Of a stretch of DNA of 64,000 nt, positions 41,545-53,690 are shown piece after piece. A program made the position numbers and the translations under genes. Position 1 is the first letter of the stretch, and the number at the start of each line of letters is the position of its first letter. Under the pieces are notes generated by a model. It ran no database searches. It had not been told where the DNA came from and worked only from the letters and a program-made list of their open reading frames with translations. This DNA comes from Hysterangium stoloniferum (Eukaryota; Basidiomycota; Agaricomycetes; Hysterangiales; Hysterangiaceae), in the NCBI GenBank assembly GCA_015178975.1, contig WHVD01000194.1, positions 62,001-126,000 of the forward strand, given 5' to 3'.

Positions 41545-42571
41545 GGTCATCAAATCACCGCTAGACACCAACCTGAATGAGGTTGCGTCGGCATTCATTT
41601 TACAAATCGCCGGATATTTATCATTCCCATGCCATTCACATACCTACCTCCTCGACGAGCTTGGGTATATCGTGGAACAAACTTGCCACGTGCGTCAACT
41701 GTCTGTAGAGGAGCTCACTGCGATTAGAGGCTGCATTGAATTCTGGGTACAACCGTGTGTCGCGACATCACATCATTTCATCTGGCCCACTAAAACCACA
41801 ATAGACAAAATTACTCATATTCATCTCCTATGGAGCTTCTGGTGTGTTGCATGCACCAAAATGCCTGGTTTCGAGATATCGCTGGAGATGTATTGAAGGT
41901 TATAGTGGACGACGTAAACCTCCTTATAGCGTCCTTGACACTTTGTATCGATGTCAGCACGTTAAATTCACTGTCGTCTAATGCCAGTGCCCTAGGAATC
42001 TTCTTCCACGACAGCACGCTTTGCACGGATCATATCCACCAGCTGAATGTGGTTGCCTCGCTCATTGAACCCCTCCTAAGGTATGTTGACAATGCTTTAC
42101 CTTCCAACATCATCTCATATCCGCCCATGAAAATATCCGATCAGTCTGATTCTGAGACACACGGGTCCAAATTTGTGGTTCCTCTTGTCAGAAGAGAGCA
42201 TAATCGAAATCACCCTGAAGCTGATAGCTGGATCTTCTGACATCGAATCCGCGTGTACCATAGTGCGTAGCCTCAATATCATCCCCATTCTCTCTCGTCT
42301 TCTTCCACATTGTGACACAATGCGTGGCTCAATTAACGATCCATACCTCGGTTACTACCTTGAACGAGCAACTGTCGCGGCCCATTCCTTCCTTTGTGTC
42401 ATCGCCACACCTTTCACCTGTGTGTGCGTAACATTTAATTCAAACCGCAGATCAGTGTTGGAGGACCATTATTGGCGTGCCGATGCTCTTGTTTCATCCA
42501 TTGCGCCAGCCCAATTTCTCTTGGACAACACCAATACACAATCCGAACCAAGAGGAGGGATAGTACCATGA
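41545..42571 (+). pseudogene. family A copy A6', exons 3 (part)-5
   Basis: The copy begins within exon 3 right after the C block (GCGGTCATCAAATCACCGC). Exon 3 end (CHVRQLSVEELTAIRGCIEFW) and exon 4 (NAWFRDIAGDVLKVIVDDVN) are open. A GTATGT donor follows at about 42,080. Exon 5 (NIIPILSRLLPHCDTM) runs through the usual stop to 42,571. Exons 1-2 are missing. It is the inverted partner of A6 at 21.15-22.2 kb and parallels the A9 3' half at 31.2-32.3 kb. Confidence 0.62.
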
Positions 42572-42884
42572 CGTTTTACTTAACTCGCCTTTTGGCAATA
42601 TATGTAATGCTACATAGTTTGAGCCCATTCAAGACCACATATGGTGACTGTATACCGCCTGTGTGTGCTTGGGAGCTTCTTGTTGATGCTAGATACCATT
42701 TTGCATACTGGTGGGCGCTAGTAGTAGTTAGAATCACGTCTTATTATGAAGGAATAAGTGTCAAAATGGTAAAGTGACGTGATAATATCCTGCATGTATT
42801 ATACAACAAGGATTAGTGGGCCTTCAAGTTGGTTAAAAGGAAAGGACGGAACAGTGTGTATCCTGTAGGAGCACGGCCACAATC
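42572..42884 (+). repeat. 3' flank, B start, P fragment
   Basis: Parallel of 32,315-32,949 with part of the B segment missing. The P fragment reads toward the minus-strand copy A5', so the two are joined head-to-tail in opposite senses. Confidence 0.45.
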
Positions 42885-43980
42885 CTAAGCCTGGAAGTCG
42901 ACTCTCGGGCTAACTGCACCTAAAAAGCGCAGCATTCCCTTCCGGAATGAAATATAGAAACAAGGCGTCTTGGTGCAGCCAACATATGAAATGCCGTACA
43001 GGAGATTCATACAAGGAACGTCGGTGTGGGTAGTTTTGTCTGTTGTGGGCTTGGTGGGCAAAATGAAATGATGTGATATCACGACGCACGGTTGCCCCCA
43101 TAATTCAATGTAACCTCTGATAGTAGTGAGCTCCACTACAGGGAATGTCTACACCCATTATGTAGACTCTCTAACCTCCCTAGACTCCCTAGATCTGTAG
43201 TAAGCTTGTATACCGACTAGTAGATAGGGATCTCGCGAAGGTAGTGTGTCTAGCCGAGTCGAGCTAGCTCTCCTAGATGGCTCTAGCCAATATAGACTGC
43301 ATAGTTACTGATCTTCCCACTTTCCTGATACACGATAACTGAAATTCATGGAGCTGAGAAATATCCGGCGATTTGAAGAATAAATGTGGACGCAATCTCA
43401 TCTACGTTGGTAGCGCTGATTTGATAACAACATTGTACAGCGAAGACGTAATTGAAGTTGATGGGCGATCTACATCTGACCATCGAGCACCGGGAAACGA
43501 GGAGAAGGCCGAACCAAAATGTACCAGAAGCTTCGCAGTATGTCATTCGTTCCTCTGCGATCCACTATTTGAAACCCAGACCCCTTCTAAGACCATCCAC
43601 GCCTGTTTTCGAATTCGACGGGGATAGGTGGGTCTAGAAGGTCGTGAGTATTTTGAATGTATTCGCTGATTGACGGTGTTGTATCCCTACCTCAATCAAT
43701 CAATGCTCCCTTGAATTGCTATTCCCAGCCGGAGCGGAGTGAGATAGCTGAGCCGAGACCCATCAACGAGATTTTGGGCTTCCCATCGTCCACGCACCAT
43801 TCGGATGTATATCATCAACTTTGTCATCACCGAATATTTCTTTGCTCTGTAAAGTATTTTTATCCCCCAGCTTGAGTTGGAGTCCTTTGTCTTTTCCCAG
43901 CAACCTGGATCGTGACGGAAACCCCGGTAAGGTTGAATGGTTATGCTCCTTGTTTCCCTTCCTGGACCTTCAAGGTTCAT
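42885..43980 (-). pseudogene. family A copy A5', truncated, with E insertion
   Basis: Inverted partner of A5. On the minus strand the exon 2 remainder (43,980-43,696; SVMTKLMIYIRMVRG) keeps its frame to a stop. Exon 3 follows with frameshifts, then the E insertion (43,141-43,330), the exon 3 end (TTIRGYIELW) and a fused P fragment. Confidence 0.58.
43141..43330. mobile_element. E insertion, third copy
   Basis: Same insert at the same site as 20,128-20,313 in the opposite arm. It starts GGGAATGTCTACACCCATTA and ends near TTTCCTGATA. Confidence 0.5.
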
Positions 43981-45480
43981 GATGCAAAAGGTATATGTAA
44001 TATCCTGCCCGCGTCACTTATCGGTGTATTTTCATTTTCTTATGGCCGCAGTTTTGTTAATATATTGTGTACAGTGGATATATTTTAATGTTTTGAAGCA
44101 TGCTGGGGTGTGTGTATTAGTACATAATTACATAGATTATTATATGCAAGTTCATAAGTTGACAGCTGGGTATCTCATTGGACGTGCCAGACCCGGATTT
44201 TTATCTATATCATTGCCATTTAAAGAGCGGCTGGCGGTCTAAATTGGATTATAGTGTCTTGTAACTGACCTGATGAGACCTAAGATGCTTAGATACATAA
44301 TGACGAGAACTCAGAATCCCAAGAAATCGTGCAATGGTCGGTGAAAGATTGCGATATGTGCTCGGAAGCCGAGGAACGTGTTCACCCAGACAAGATGTCT
44401 CACTCTGTTGATTGTTTGTGGTAATAGGGTCCAAAGGCAGCCAGGTGCTCAAAGAGGTTCCGTTGAAATATAAGAAAAGACTTGATCCAATTGAAGACTC
44501 ATCACTCCAATAGTTTTAAGCGCTGGGAGGAAGAACGGCTATCTTGCTCCAGGCTGTTCCACACGCTGGACCATGTCCACGCGCGCATTCTAGATTAAGG
44601 GGACTTCCCTCCGTGAGCCGCCAGGATCAAATACCAATTGACTGATGCTTTGTCTTCTTCAAGACATCTCGTGTCCTTGGTGCTTCTTTCTCTTCATTTT
44701 TCTCCCTCAAGAATTGTCCAACAAAAAATCAACTACACTTGTGATCACATATATTCAAGTAGCTGTCACAGAATATCCATCATTACCAGGTGTGCCACCC
44801 GGAACGCTTTGTTATACCTAATTTAGACCGGTTTGCCATCAAGTGGTCATGGAATCTGGCTTCCTCGAACTTCTCCTGTATCACTAAGTATCAGTTATAC
44901 ACTATATGGGTCTCAAACGTGCTTTGTGGTGCTCGTTTTACCTTCCTTGCAATATTCGCGATGGTGGTTTTTCTCAAGTCGGATCCCATGGGAGCAAGGC
45001 GCTCCATCATCGGGTCAAGGTTTCAAATGGAGAGAAATACTTAATTGAATCCGCCCAACACCCTTTCAAAGGCCCTTCCTTTTATTCCAGATCTTGTGCC
45101 TCATGGTAGCCAATCAGAAGATTAAACATAGATTTTAAATATTAGGTGAATCGGCCCGAGATAACTGTCGGCATGGATTAGTGAGTTACGGGTGGTGTTT
45201 GCTGCTCTTCAATGACTTGCTTCCTGCTATCTCAACTAACTGATACGCTGCATTCTTTGAAATCTCCGAGTCGTATTCTATTTGAAGTGATTCTCGTTGA
45301 TAAATTGGATGTGATTCTAGCCACCACTAACGCCCACCAATATATGAAACGTATGTATAGAATCAACGAGAAGCTGCGAAGCACACAAAGTAAAATGTGA
45401 CTACATGCGCTCTTTAATTTTCTCAAACTATGTAGCTTTACATAAATTAGAAATATTGCCAAAGGGGAGTTAACTGAAGA
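43981..45480 (-). repeat. AT-rich spacer and B block
   Basis: Minus-strand B block following A4', partner of 17,928-19,330, with the AT-rich spacer at 43,981-44,200. Plus-strand open frames in this stretch are shadows. On the minus strand the LRKTTIANIARKVKR and EARFHDHLMAN pieces of B are again visible near 44,970-44,830. Confidence 0.5.
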
Positions 45481-45523
45481 CTAATAGTAGTATCCTTTCT
45501 CCTGGGTAGATAATGTGTCCGTG

Positions 45524-45882
45524 TGAAAGGCTGTCGTTATCAGCCTCACTCGGTCAACACGGACAGGACTAAGTTTTCTTTATTTTAGTAGCAGTATGAT
45601 ACAAGATGAATGTGAGGCTCCCTAGGGAAGGGTGGGAAAGGATTGTATGGTCGAAAAGATTCCTTCTTATCACTGTGGAATGTATACTTATATATCTGCT
45701 TGGAACAATAAGATTGTGGTAACAAAAGGTGTCTGAAGACAAGGAAGATGTGGCAGGAAAAGGAGAACAATGGTCAATGGGAGAACAATGGTCAAGGTTA
45801 ATTGAGTGGTGGCACAAGGAATGCTTGAGTAGTCGAACAAAGGGAGTGGTGGCATATGTGGAAAGGTGGCCAGGCTTACACC
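45524..45882 (+). mobile_element. solo LTR, 359 bp, family L1
   Basis: It begins TGAAAGGCTGTCG and ends GGCCAGGCTTACA. It is flanked by CCGTG (45,519-45,523 and 45,883-45,887), which interrupts the otherwise continuous 3' flank of copy A4'. The first 60 bases and last 20 bases match the LTR at 30,655-31,046; the middle has diverged and lacks its 83-base tandem repeat. Absent from the left arm. Confidence 0.87.
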
Positions 45883-45899
45883 GTGTTACCAAAGAGAAA

Positions 45900-47875
45900 T
45901 CATGATATATTGTGCGTAATGGATGGAAGAAGAGCATCGGCAGACCAACCATGATTCTCCAACACGGATCGGGAGCTTGAGTGAGACGTTACGCACACAC
46001 CGGTGAAAGGCGTGGCGATGACACAAAGGAAGGAATGCGACGCGAGGTAAAATCCTTCAACGCGGCCACCGAAGTATTGATCGTTGATTGAGCAATGCAT
46101 TGAGTCACAATGTGGAAGAACACGAGCGAGAATGTCGATTATATTGAGGCTGCGCACTATGGTACACGCGGATTCGATGTCGGGAGATGCAGCTATCAGC
46201 TTCAGAGTAACCTCGATTATATCCTTGCCTCAAAAGAGGAGAGCAAAGGTTTCACTCGTGTGTGTCATAATAAGACTGGTAGGATATTTGAATGGGCGGA
46301 TATGAGATTATGCTTGAAGGTCAAACATTGTCAACATACCTTAGGAGTGGTTCAATGAGCGAAGAAACCACATTCAGCTGGGTGATATGATCCGTGCGAA
46401 GCGTGCCATCGTCGAAGAAGGTTTCTAGGTCTCTGATACGGTTGGAAAGTGAACATGACGTTTCCCAATCGATATGAAGTGTCAATGTTGCTATATGGAG
46501 GCTTGCGTCGTCTAAAATAACCTTCAATGCATCTCCAGCAATATTTCGAAACCAGGAATCTTGGTGGATGCAACACACGAGAATCCTTATAGGATATGAA
46601 AACAAGGAAATTCTGTGTGAGTAATTTTGTCTGTTCTGGTTTTGGTGGGCAGGATGCAATAATGTGATGTCACGACGCACGGTTTTACCCACAATTCAAT
46701 GCAAACTCTGATCGCAGCGAGCTCCACTGCAGACAGTTGACGCACGTGGGAGATGTGTTCCACGATATACCAAAGGCCACTGGTGAGGAGATTTGGAGAA
46801 GGACAATATGATGAATGATATTCGGCGATTTGTACAATGAATGTGGACGCAGCCTCATCCACGTTGGTGTGTAGTGGTGATCTGATGACAGCCGTGTAAA
46901 GGGAAGACGCAATTGAAGTTGATCGCCGATCTACATCCCACCATCGAGCGCCGGGACACCAGAGGAAGGCCCGAGCCAAATCTGTCATAAGCTCGGCAGT
47001 GTGAACTCCGTTTCTCCGCTTTATACCATTTGAATAACATATGTGTAAGGACGTCCACTCCCCTAAGACCGCCGACGCCTGTTGTCTAATTCGAAGGGAA
47101 TAGGTGGGCCTAGAAAGACGTGAGTATGTTGAGTAATCAATGGTTGACGCGGTTGTATCCCTACTTCATCAAATCGATGGTCTCTTGAATTACCATTCCC
47201 AGTCTTGGCAGAGTGAGATACTTCTGTAGACACTTGTCAAACGCCTTGTTCCTTCCATATCCACGGGCTATTCTCCCGTATATCATCAACTTTGTCATCA
47301 GCGAAGCTCTCTGTGCGCTGTGAAGCACGCCCATCCCAATCCTGTTCATACCAACACCTAGGTAATACCCGGGGCTAATATCAAGAATTGAAGACGAGCT
47401 ATCAGCCCGTGAAACCACTCCCCAGTCGATCTCATGATAACTGCAATATAGGTTCATGTTCGATGTCGTGTTGGTGGATCTACTTCGCGTTTTAATAATA
47501 GTCGGTGGGTCATGACAATGTGCTTCTCCTAGGTACTAAAAACGTCCAGTTTGTCAACAGTGTACATGAAACGCTATTGTATTTTGCGCACCCATTCCTC
47601 AACCCAAACTTCCACATCTTCTTCAGACAGTGGTATATGCTCGTCATCTTCGGGACCTCGATAACACACACCATGCCCATCTTCGATACAGTTCCATCGG
47701 TCTCGAAGCTTTACCCGGAATATTTCCCTTCTCACCGCGTCAACACTCTCCTCCCGTTCTTCTGCGCTCAATGCAGTTGGGAAGACCAAGGGTTGTAGCC
47801 ACTCAACTTCTTGTGGAGGCTTTCAGCCTGTACGACATTGTTGCTGCTCAGAGTCGTCTCGTTTGAATTTGACAT
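45900..47875 (-). pseudogene. family A copy A4'
   Basis: Inverted partner of A4. The ATG is at 47,875 (MSNSNE), but one base is lost in exon 1 in the SLLQEVEW codons; the rest of exon 1 is open in the shifted frame. Exon 2 (to about 47,160) is open and nearly identical to A4. Exon 3 retains the roughly 50 bases missing in A4 (WCPGARWWDVDRRSTSIASS). Exon 4 (DSWFRNIAGDALKVI) and exon 5 (NIIDILARVLPHCDSM) are open to 45,900. A4 and A4' are broken at different places, so their common ancestor was probably whole. Confidence 0.7.
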
Positions 47876-48500
47876 TGGTGGGTAGCAGGTTGTTGTGATA
47901 CTGGAAGGGGATGCTGCGCCTTTAAGTTACAGTTATCAAGGGAATAAATTTCAAGGCATCGCATTGTGGCGGTGCTTTATACAGGATACCCAGCGATTCA
48001 TCCCTTCCTGTTACACAACCTCAAGCCCCTCAACCTCCTTAATTCATACATGCTCTAGTATTGTCTCTCAAGTTCTGTCACTATGGTATATACCAATTCC
48101 TTGGTCTTCAACAGACTGTATACGACAGAGAGCAGTTATGGCAGTTATGAATAGTTCGATGAACCTGAGCCGCATAATGTGGCAACTTCCGACTTCTCCA
48201 GCGCTCGAGTTTTGGGAATTAATCTCTCACGTTAGTTGAAAAGTGAAATGTCAATTGATAGAATATGTAAATGCAGTGGATGCTATCCATGACAGCGCTT
48301 CTCAGGTACAGCCCCGCCACTCCGGCTATATTTCGCGGAAGCATCCGCTTCGTGTTCAATTCTTTCAGAATTCCAACGAGCATCCCATTCTTTACTTGGG
48401 CTAATTGGCGTAGAAAGTAAATATGCCTGTTTGTGGCGAGTCCGTCAGGTTTTCATTACCAAATTGTGCATGTAATCTATATTCAGTCATAATTAAGTAC
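47876..48500 (-). promoter_or_regulatory. P block (5' flank of copy A4')
   Basis: Partner of 15,411-16,008; TATA-like TGTATAAAGCACCGCC at about 47,975-47,990 (minus strand), about 105 bases before the ATG. Confidence 0.45.
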
Positions 48501-48780
48501 ACGCCAGAATTAGTATTACCCGGTCCTTCTGAGGGGAGTAATGGGGAACCCCTCATGATTTAATGGTATCATGGTTTTGCTCCTCATTTCCCGTCCTGGA
48601 CCTGCAAGGTTCGTGATGAAAACAGCATATGTAATATCCTACTCGTGTGACTTATCGTGCTATTTTATATTTCTATCATCCTATTTTTGTTCATATATTG
48701 TGTAAACAGGACATATTTAATGCTTTAAAACTTGCCGATGTATGTGTATTAGTACATAATTAACCTGATTATTATATGCA
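48501..48780. other. AT-rich spacer
   Basis: Partner of 15,131-15,410. No gene seen. Confidence 0.45.
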
Positions 48781-50089
48781 AGTTCAGAAGTTGACAGCTG
48801 GGCATCTCACTTGACGTGCCTGACTGGCATTTTATGTATCTTTGTCAATTAAAGAGTGACTGGTGGCCTAACTTGGGGTATAGTCACTTTAATCCCACGC
48901 GATGAGGCCAACAAACCTAGATACATACTAACGAGAACTCTGAATCGCCAGGAATCGTACAAAGTTGGGTGAGAGATGGCAAAACGTGCTCCGGCGCCGA
49001 GGACCGTATTCACCTCGATAATGACGACATTATGTATCATTCAGTTGCTTGTTTGTGGAAATAGCAGCACCAATCCAGCCAGGTGCTCAAAAGGGATCCG
49101 TGTAAATCAAAGAAAAGACTTGTTCGAATTGAGAACTCATCACTACAATGGTTTCAGGCGCTCGGAGGAAGAACGGCTATCTGGGATGCTCCAGGCTGTT
49201 CCAGACGCTACACCATGTCCAGGCGCGTATTCTAGATTACGGAGCCTTCCTTCCGCCAGGCGCCCGAATCAAATACCAATTTACTGATGCGTCGTCTTCT
49301 TCAAGACATCCCGTGTCCTTGGGACTTCTTCCTCTTCATTTTCCTCCTTCACGCCGCTGTCACAGGATATCGGAGATACAGGTGTGTCACCCGGGAAACT
49401 TCCTATACCCAATTTAGACCCGTTTGCTATCAAGTGGTCATGGCCTCTGGCTTCCTCGCACGTCTTCCTGTATCGCTACGCAAAAGGTATACCTTATAGC
49501 GTTGTCACAAGTGCTATTGGATGCTGGTTGACCCTTTTTGCAATATTCGCCTTGTCGTTGTCCTCAAATCTGATCCCATGGGAGCGAGGCGCTCCAGCAT
49601 CGAGGGGATGTTTCGGATGGAGGGAAATACTTAATAGAATGCGCCCAACGCAGTCGCTGTATGTTTTAAAGGCTCCTCCTTGCATTCCAGAGGTTGTGCG
49701 CGATGATAGTCAATCAGGAGATTGAACATAGATTTTGAAGATTAGGTGAATCTGACCCGTCGGCATGGATTAGTGAGCTGCGGGTGTTGTTTTCTGCTAT
49801 TCAATGACTGGATTCATGCTATCCCAACTAACTGATACGCTGCTTTCTGTGAAACTTCCGAGGGTGATATCAACGTGCGTATAGCATCAACGAGAAGCTT
49901 CCAGGCACACAAAGGCGGTCAAAAGTGACTATATGCACTGTATGTAGCTTTACATAAATGAGAAATATCGCCACAAGGCGAGTGAAGGAAAGAGTAATAG
50001 TACTATCCTTCCTCCTCGTTCGGATAGTGTATCAGTGCTATCCAAGAGACATTTTCCGTGCGGAATGGATGGAACAAGGGCATGAGCAC
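48781..50089 (-). repeat. B block and 3' flank of A3'
   Basis: Partner of 13,636-15,130. Minus-strand frame with RFAISHPTLYDSWRFRVLV at about 48,980-48,920. Plus-strand open frames here are shadows. Confidence 0.5.
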
Positions 50090-51903
50090 GCTAGTCATCG
50101 TCCTCCAACACTAATCTGGATGTTGGATGATGGTACGCACAGACCGGTGAAAGGTGTGGCGATGACACAAAGGAAGGAATGAGGCGCGACAGTTACTCGT
50201 TCAAGGGAAGCATCGAGGTTTTGATCGGTGATTGAGCCGCGCATTGCGTCACAAAGTGGAAGAAGACGGGCGAGAATGGGGATGATATTGAGGTTGCACA
50301 CTGTGGTACACGCGGAATTGATGTCGTAAGACGCAGCTATCAGCTTCAGAGTGACCTCAATTCGTCGTTTCCCTAACCACAGGGACCACGAATTTGGACA
50401 CATGCGTGTCAGAATCAGACTGGGAGGATACTTTGATGGGGTGGGAATCAGATGATGGTGGAAGGGGGAAGAAATCTCAACATGCCTTAGGAGGGGCTCA
50501 ACGAGTGAAGAAACTACATTCAGCTGGTTTATATGATCCATGCGGAGTGTGCTGTCATCGAAGAAGGTTTCTAGGGAAAATATATCGCGCCACAGTGAAT
50601 GTGACGTGTTCTCATCGATGTAAAATGTCAAGGACGCTATATCTAGGTTTATGTCGTCCACTACAACTTTCAATACATCACCAGCAATATTTCGAAACCA
50701 GGCATCTTGGTTGATGCAACACACGAGAAGCTGTATAGGATATTCATAGAAGGAAAGTCGGTGTGAGTAATGTTGTCTGTTGTGGTTTTGGTGAAGAGGA
50801 CAAAAGGATGTGATGTTGGGACGCACGGTTGTACCCAGAATTCAATGAAGCCTCTGATCGCAGTGAGCTCCACTACAGACAGTTGACGCACGTGACAAGT
50901 CATGTTCACGATAACCGCAAGGTGCTTAAGGAGGAAGGGAGGTGGATTGCATGGGGATGATAAATATCCGGTGATTTGAAGAATAAATGTCGACGCAACC
51001 TCATTCACGTTCGTGTGTAGCGGTGAGAACCCAAAGATGCTATCAGTTTGTCAGTGTGTCCTCCCTTCCTCCGCTGTATAACACTTGAACTATAGAACCC
51101 CCCTAATACCACTGATGCCTGTTCTCGAATCCGGAGCGGGTATATGGGTCTACAAACATTGAGTAAGTATGTCCGGTGTTTAATGATTGCCATGTTGTGG
51201 CCTACCTCATCAAATCAATACTCTCTTGAATGACTATTCCCTGTCTTTTCAGCGTAATATACTTTTGTAGAAGCTTGTTAAAGCCCTTGTCGTCTCCGTA
51301 TCCACGCGCCATTCGCTTGTATAGCGTCAACTTTGCCATCAGCGAAACCTTCTTTGCGTTGAACAGCACTTTCATTACAATCCTTTCCAAACCGACTCAT
51401 AATAAATATCCTGGAGCAATTTTAATACTTGAGGATGAGCTATAAGGAAGTGAGCCCCCTCCCCAGTCGATATTATGGCTCTATTATGCACCGAGATTTG
51501 ATGTCGTGTTGGTGGACCCCCCTGGCATCTTAATAATTGTCGGGGGGTCATGGCAATTTCTCTCTCCTTGGCACTGAAAGCATGAGGTTTGTCAAGAGTG
51601 GATGTAAGAAACATATTTCATTTTGCACACCCATTCTTCCACCCAAACTTCCACGTCTTCTTCAGACAGTAGTATGTGCTCGTCGTCTTCAGGTGCTCGG
51701 TAACATGAACCTTGCCCATGTTCCAGACAGCTCCATCGTTCTCGAAGTTTCATCTGGAATCTTTCCCTCATTCTCGTTTTATTAATATCCTGTCGTTCTA
51801 CCCTCAATATAGCCGGTGAAACCAAGGGTTGTAGCCACTCAACCCCTTGTAGGAGTGGTATTATATGTTGCCTGTTCAGAGTTATCTCGTTGGAAGTTGA
51901 CAT
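50090..51903 (-). pseudogene. family A copy A3'
   Basis: Inverted partner of A3. The ATG is at 51,903. Exon 1 is open through its full length (about 91 codons), without the stop of A3. Exon 2 is broken by a stop after the GYY-equivalent codons and by frame changes near 51,480-51,400. Exon 3's start is single, not duplicated, but about 150 bases are deleted near 51,028. Exons 4 and 5 are fused in one 243-codon frame (50,826-50,095) because small indels remove the stops of the presumed intron. That frame is a by-product of decay, not evidence of a fused exon. Confidence 0.68.
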
Positions 51904-52160
51904 TGATGATAGGAGTCATGCTCATCCCGAAAGGGAATGCTGCCCTTTAAGGTGCAGTTAGCCGGAGAGTCAATGTTCAGCCATAGCTTTGAGGCTGTGC
52001 TCCTACAGGATACATATCGATGGATAGAATGTGTAAATGGAGGAGATGCTATCCATGGCAGTGCTTCTCAGGTACAGCCTCAGGCGCTTCGTTTCAGCAT
52101 TCCAACGAGGAACCCATTTTAATAATTCCTTAATTATGCTAATTGCAGTCACACCTGAAT
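51904..52160 (-). promoter_or_regulatory. P block, short (5' flank of copy A3')
   Basis: Partner of 11,001-11,500 but shorter: a deletion at about 52,015 removes the middle of the block. Confidence 0.4.
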
Positions 52161-52880
52161 ATCACGTTGTGTTTTTCTTTTTCAGTTTCTTGGGTTCGGA
52201 ATTAATGAGTACTCTCAGTCGGGAATGAACTTCTAAGGGGACATCTGGTGGTGTCTCCTGGGCTGGAACCACCATTTGGGTTCACCTTCCAACAGCATAC
52301 TTGATGGGAGTCTGAAGCCTCATGGCCATATTCCCAGAGTTTTCTCCTCAAAGTTATATCATGCTTCTCGCTGCAGTATTTTCATCCCCACTATCCTTTC
52401 CCGATCCGTCCATGCAATACTTAGCGTTCCCCTGCGCATTCGTTTTGGCTACTTCATAGAAAGACACGGCACCCATGCCGGCTTGACCGTATTATCTCGA
52501 CTGCAATTGAGCACCACCCCCGTGTGTGCAAACGTTTGTGCCATTGATGATCTGTCTATTAGTGGAGGCTTGTATGCGTTGATCCAGAGTTTGACGATGC
52601 ACACGAGTTTCGTTGGTAAGTGCAAGTCCTAAGTCTTGCAGCTCACAATTTTTTAATTTTCTTAAATCTAGTCCACAAGGTGATATTATTTATCCAGCAG
52701 ATATTCCAGTGTATCTAAAAGCTGGATAATAGGTTCACGGCGATAGAGTCGTATTTGTGAGTTGAGAACTTGACATCTCGGGATCTGACTTGATGTGCTT
52801 GACTCGGATTTTTGATGTACTTCTATAAACATTAATGAGTGGTTGGTGGTCTTGTAGCCGAGGGAGTCGACCTTGTGTGC
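52161..52880 (-). repeat. C block variant
   Basis: Partner of 10,261-11,000. The Gly/Gln-rich open frame of the left arm is shifted here by one missing base in the GGGG stretch. Confidence 0.45.
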
Positions 52881-53310
52881 CTTCACCTGATATTATTATA
52901 TCTGGAAGGACATACGAAAGGGATAAATCGACCGATCACCACGCAATGGAGGAAGAAAGTCTTCCTACGTTTATCCGCCGGCGTGTGACTGTTTTCTATT
53001 ACAAAGGCGGATATAGTGAGTGCCAACATGGAGATCATGCAATGGTCGGTTAGAGATGTCGAAAGAGGCGCGGACGCCAACGAACCTATTTATTAGGACA
53101 ATGGAAGAACGTTTCCTACTTTGCGCTAGCCAGGTGGTCAAAGTGTGTCATTTTGGATAAAAGGGAGACTTGGTCAATGAGAAACGTCGCCTCGTTCAAG
53201 ATATTCAATATTCTGTATCTTTGGGGGTCGTTCTTCGGATTCCTCGCTGGAAAACCACCAGCGTTGTCGAGGTCATCATCCGATAAAAAATCGACTACAT
53301 TTATGATCAA
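52881..53310 (-). repeat. B-tail variant with open acidic frame
   Basis: Partner of 9,830-10,260. The minus-strand frame 53,310-53,116 is open for 64 codons, with VVDFLSDDDLDNAGG, ARNPKNDPQRYRIL and ATFLIDQVSLLSKM pieces and a stop just after FDHLASAK. A second piece (RRNVLPLS/INRFVGVRASFDISNRPLHD-like) follows after a shift. This is the best preserved version of the B tail and probably shows what it once encoded: an acidic stretch followed by a hydrophobic segment. Confidence 0.45.
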
Positions 53311-53500
53311 GTAAATTTATGCCGCTCTCTCACACACAATTCAGATGCGTGATATATATCCTATGCATCCCTTTCGGCTCGAAATCCACATCTTACCAAC
53401 ATTTGCGGTTGTAGAACGAAAGCGATTTTTGATACATTAAGGGTGATGCCACAACATCGGCGATGGCGATGTGTGTCGTCGGACTCCTCCCTATAACACC
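53311..53500. other. unassigned flank at outer edge of right arm
   Basis: Matches 9,640-9,830 in reverse complement (ACATTAAGGGTGATGCCACAA and neighbours). I see no gene in it. Confidence 0.4.
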
Positions 53501-53690
53501 ACTACACACCAACGTGGATGAGGTTACGTCGACATTTATTCTACAAATTGCGGGATTTTTATCATCCTCATGTACTCAGCCTCCCTTCCTCCTCCGCGAC
53601 CTTGCGGGTATTGTAGAAAACATCTGCCACGTGCGTCAACTATCTGCAGTGGAGCTCACTGTGATCAGAGGCTGCATTGAAATCTAGATA
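53501..53690 (+). pseudogene. family A exon 3 fragment
   Basis: Open fragment with NVDEVTSTFILQIAGFLSS and CHVRQLSAVELTVIRGCIEI. It adjoins the outer end of the right arm exactly where the left arm adjoins its own exon 3 hairpin at 9,633. Confidence 0.5.

Larger units (their letters stand above)
41550..53497 (-). repeat. right arm of large inverted duplication
   Basis: Reverse complement of 9,640-22,195 with scattered differences. The outer end matches at 53,497 against 9,640; the sum of paired coordinates drifts from about 63,135 at the outer edge to about 63,880 and back to about 63,740, reflecting insertions and deletions. The LTR at 45,524-45,882 is present in this arm only. Confidence 0.75.

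Noticed and set aside
50095-50826. 243-codon continuous open frame on the minus strand
   Set aside because: It joins exons 4 and 5 of family A through a presumed intron whose stops were removed by small indels; other copies show the intron with GTATGT and CAG ends.
9640-53497. Palindrome as a simple assembly duplicate
   Set aside because: The arms differ by substitutions, by several indels and by one LTR, so they are not the same molecule assembled twice.
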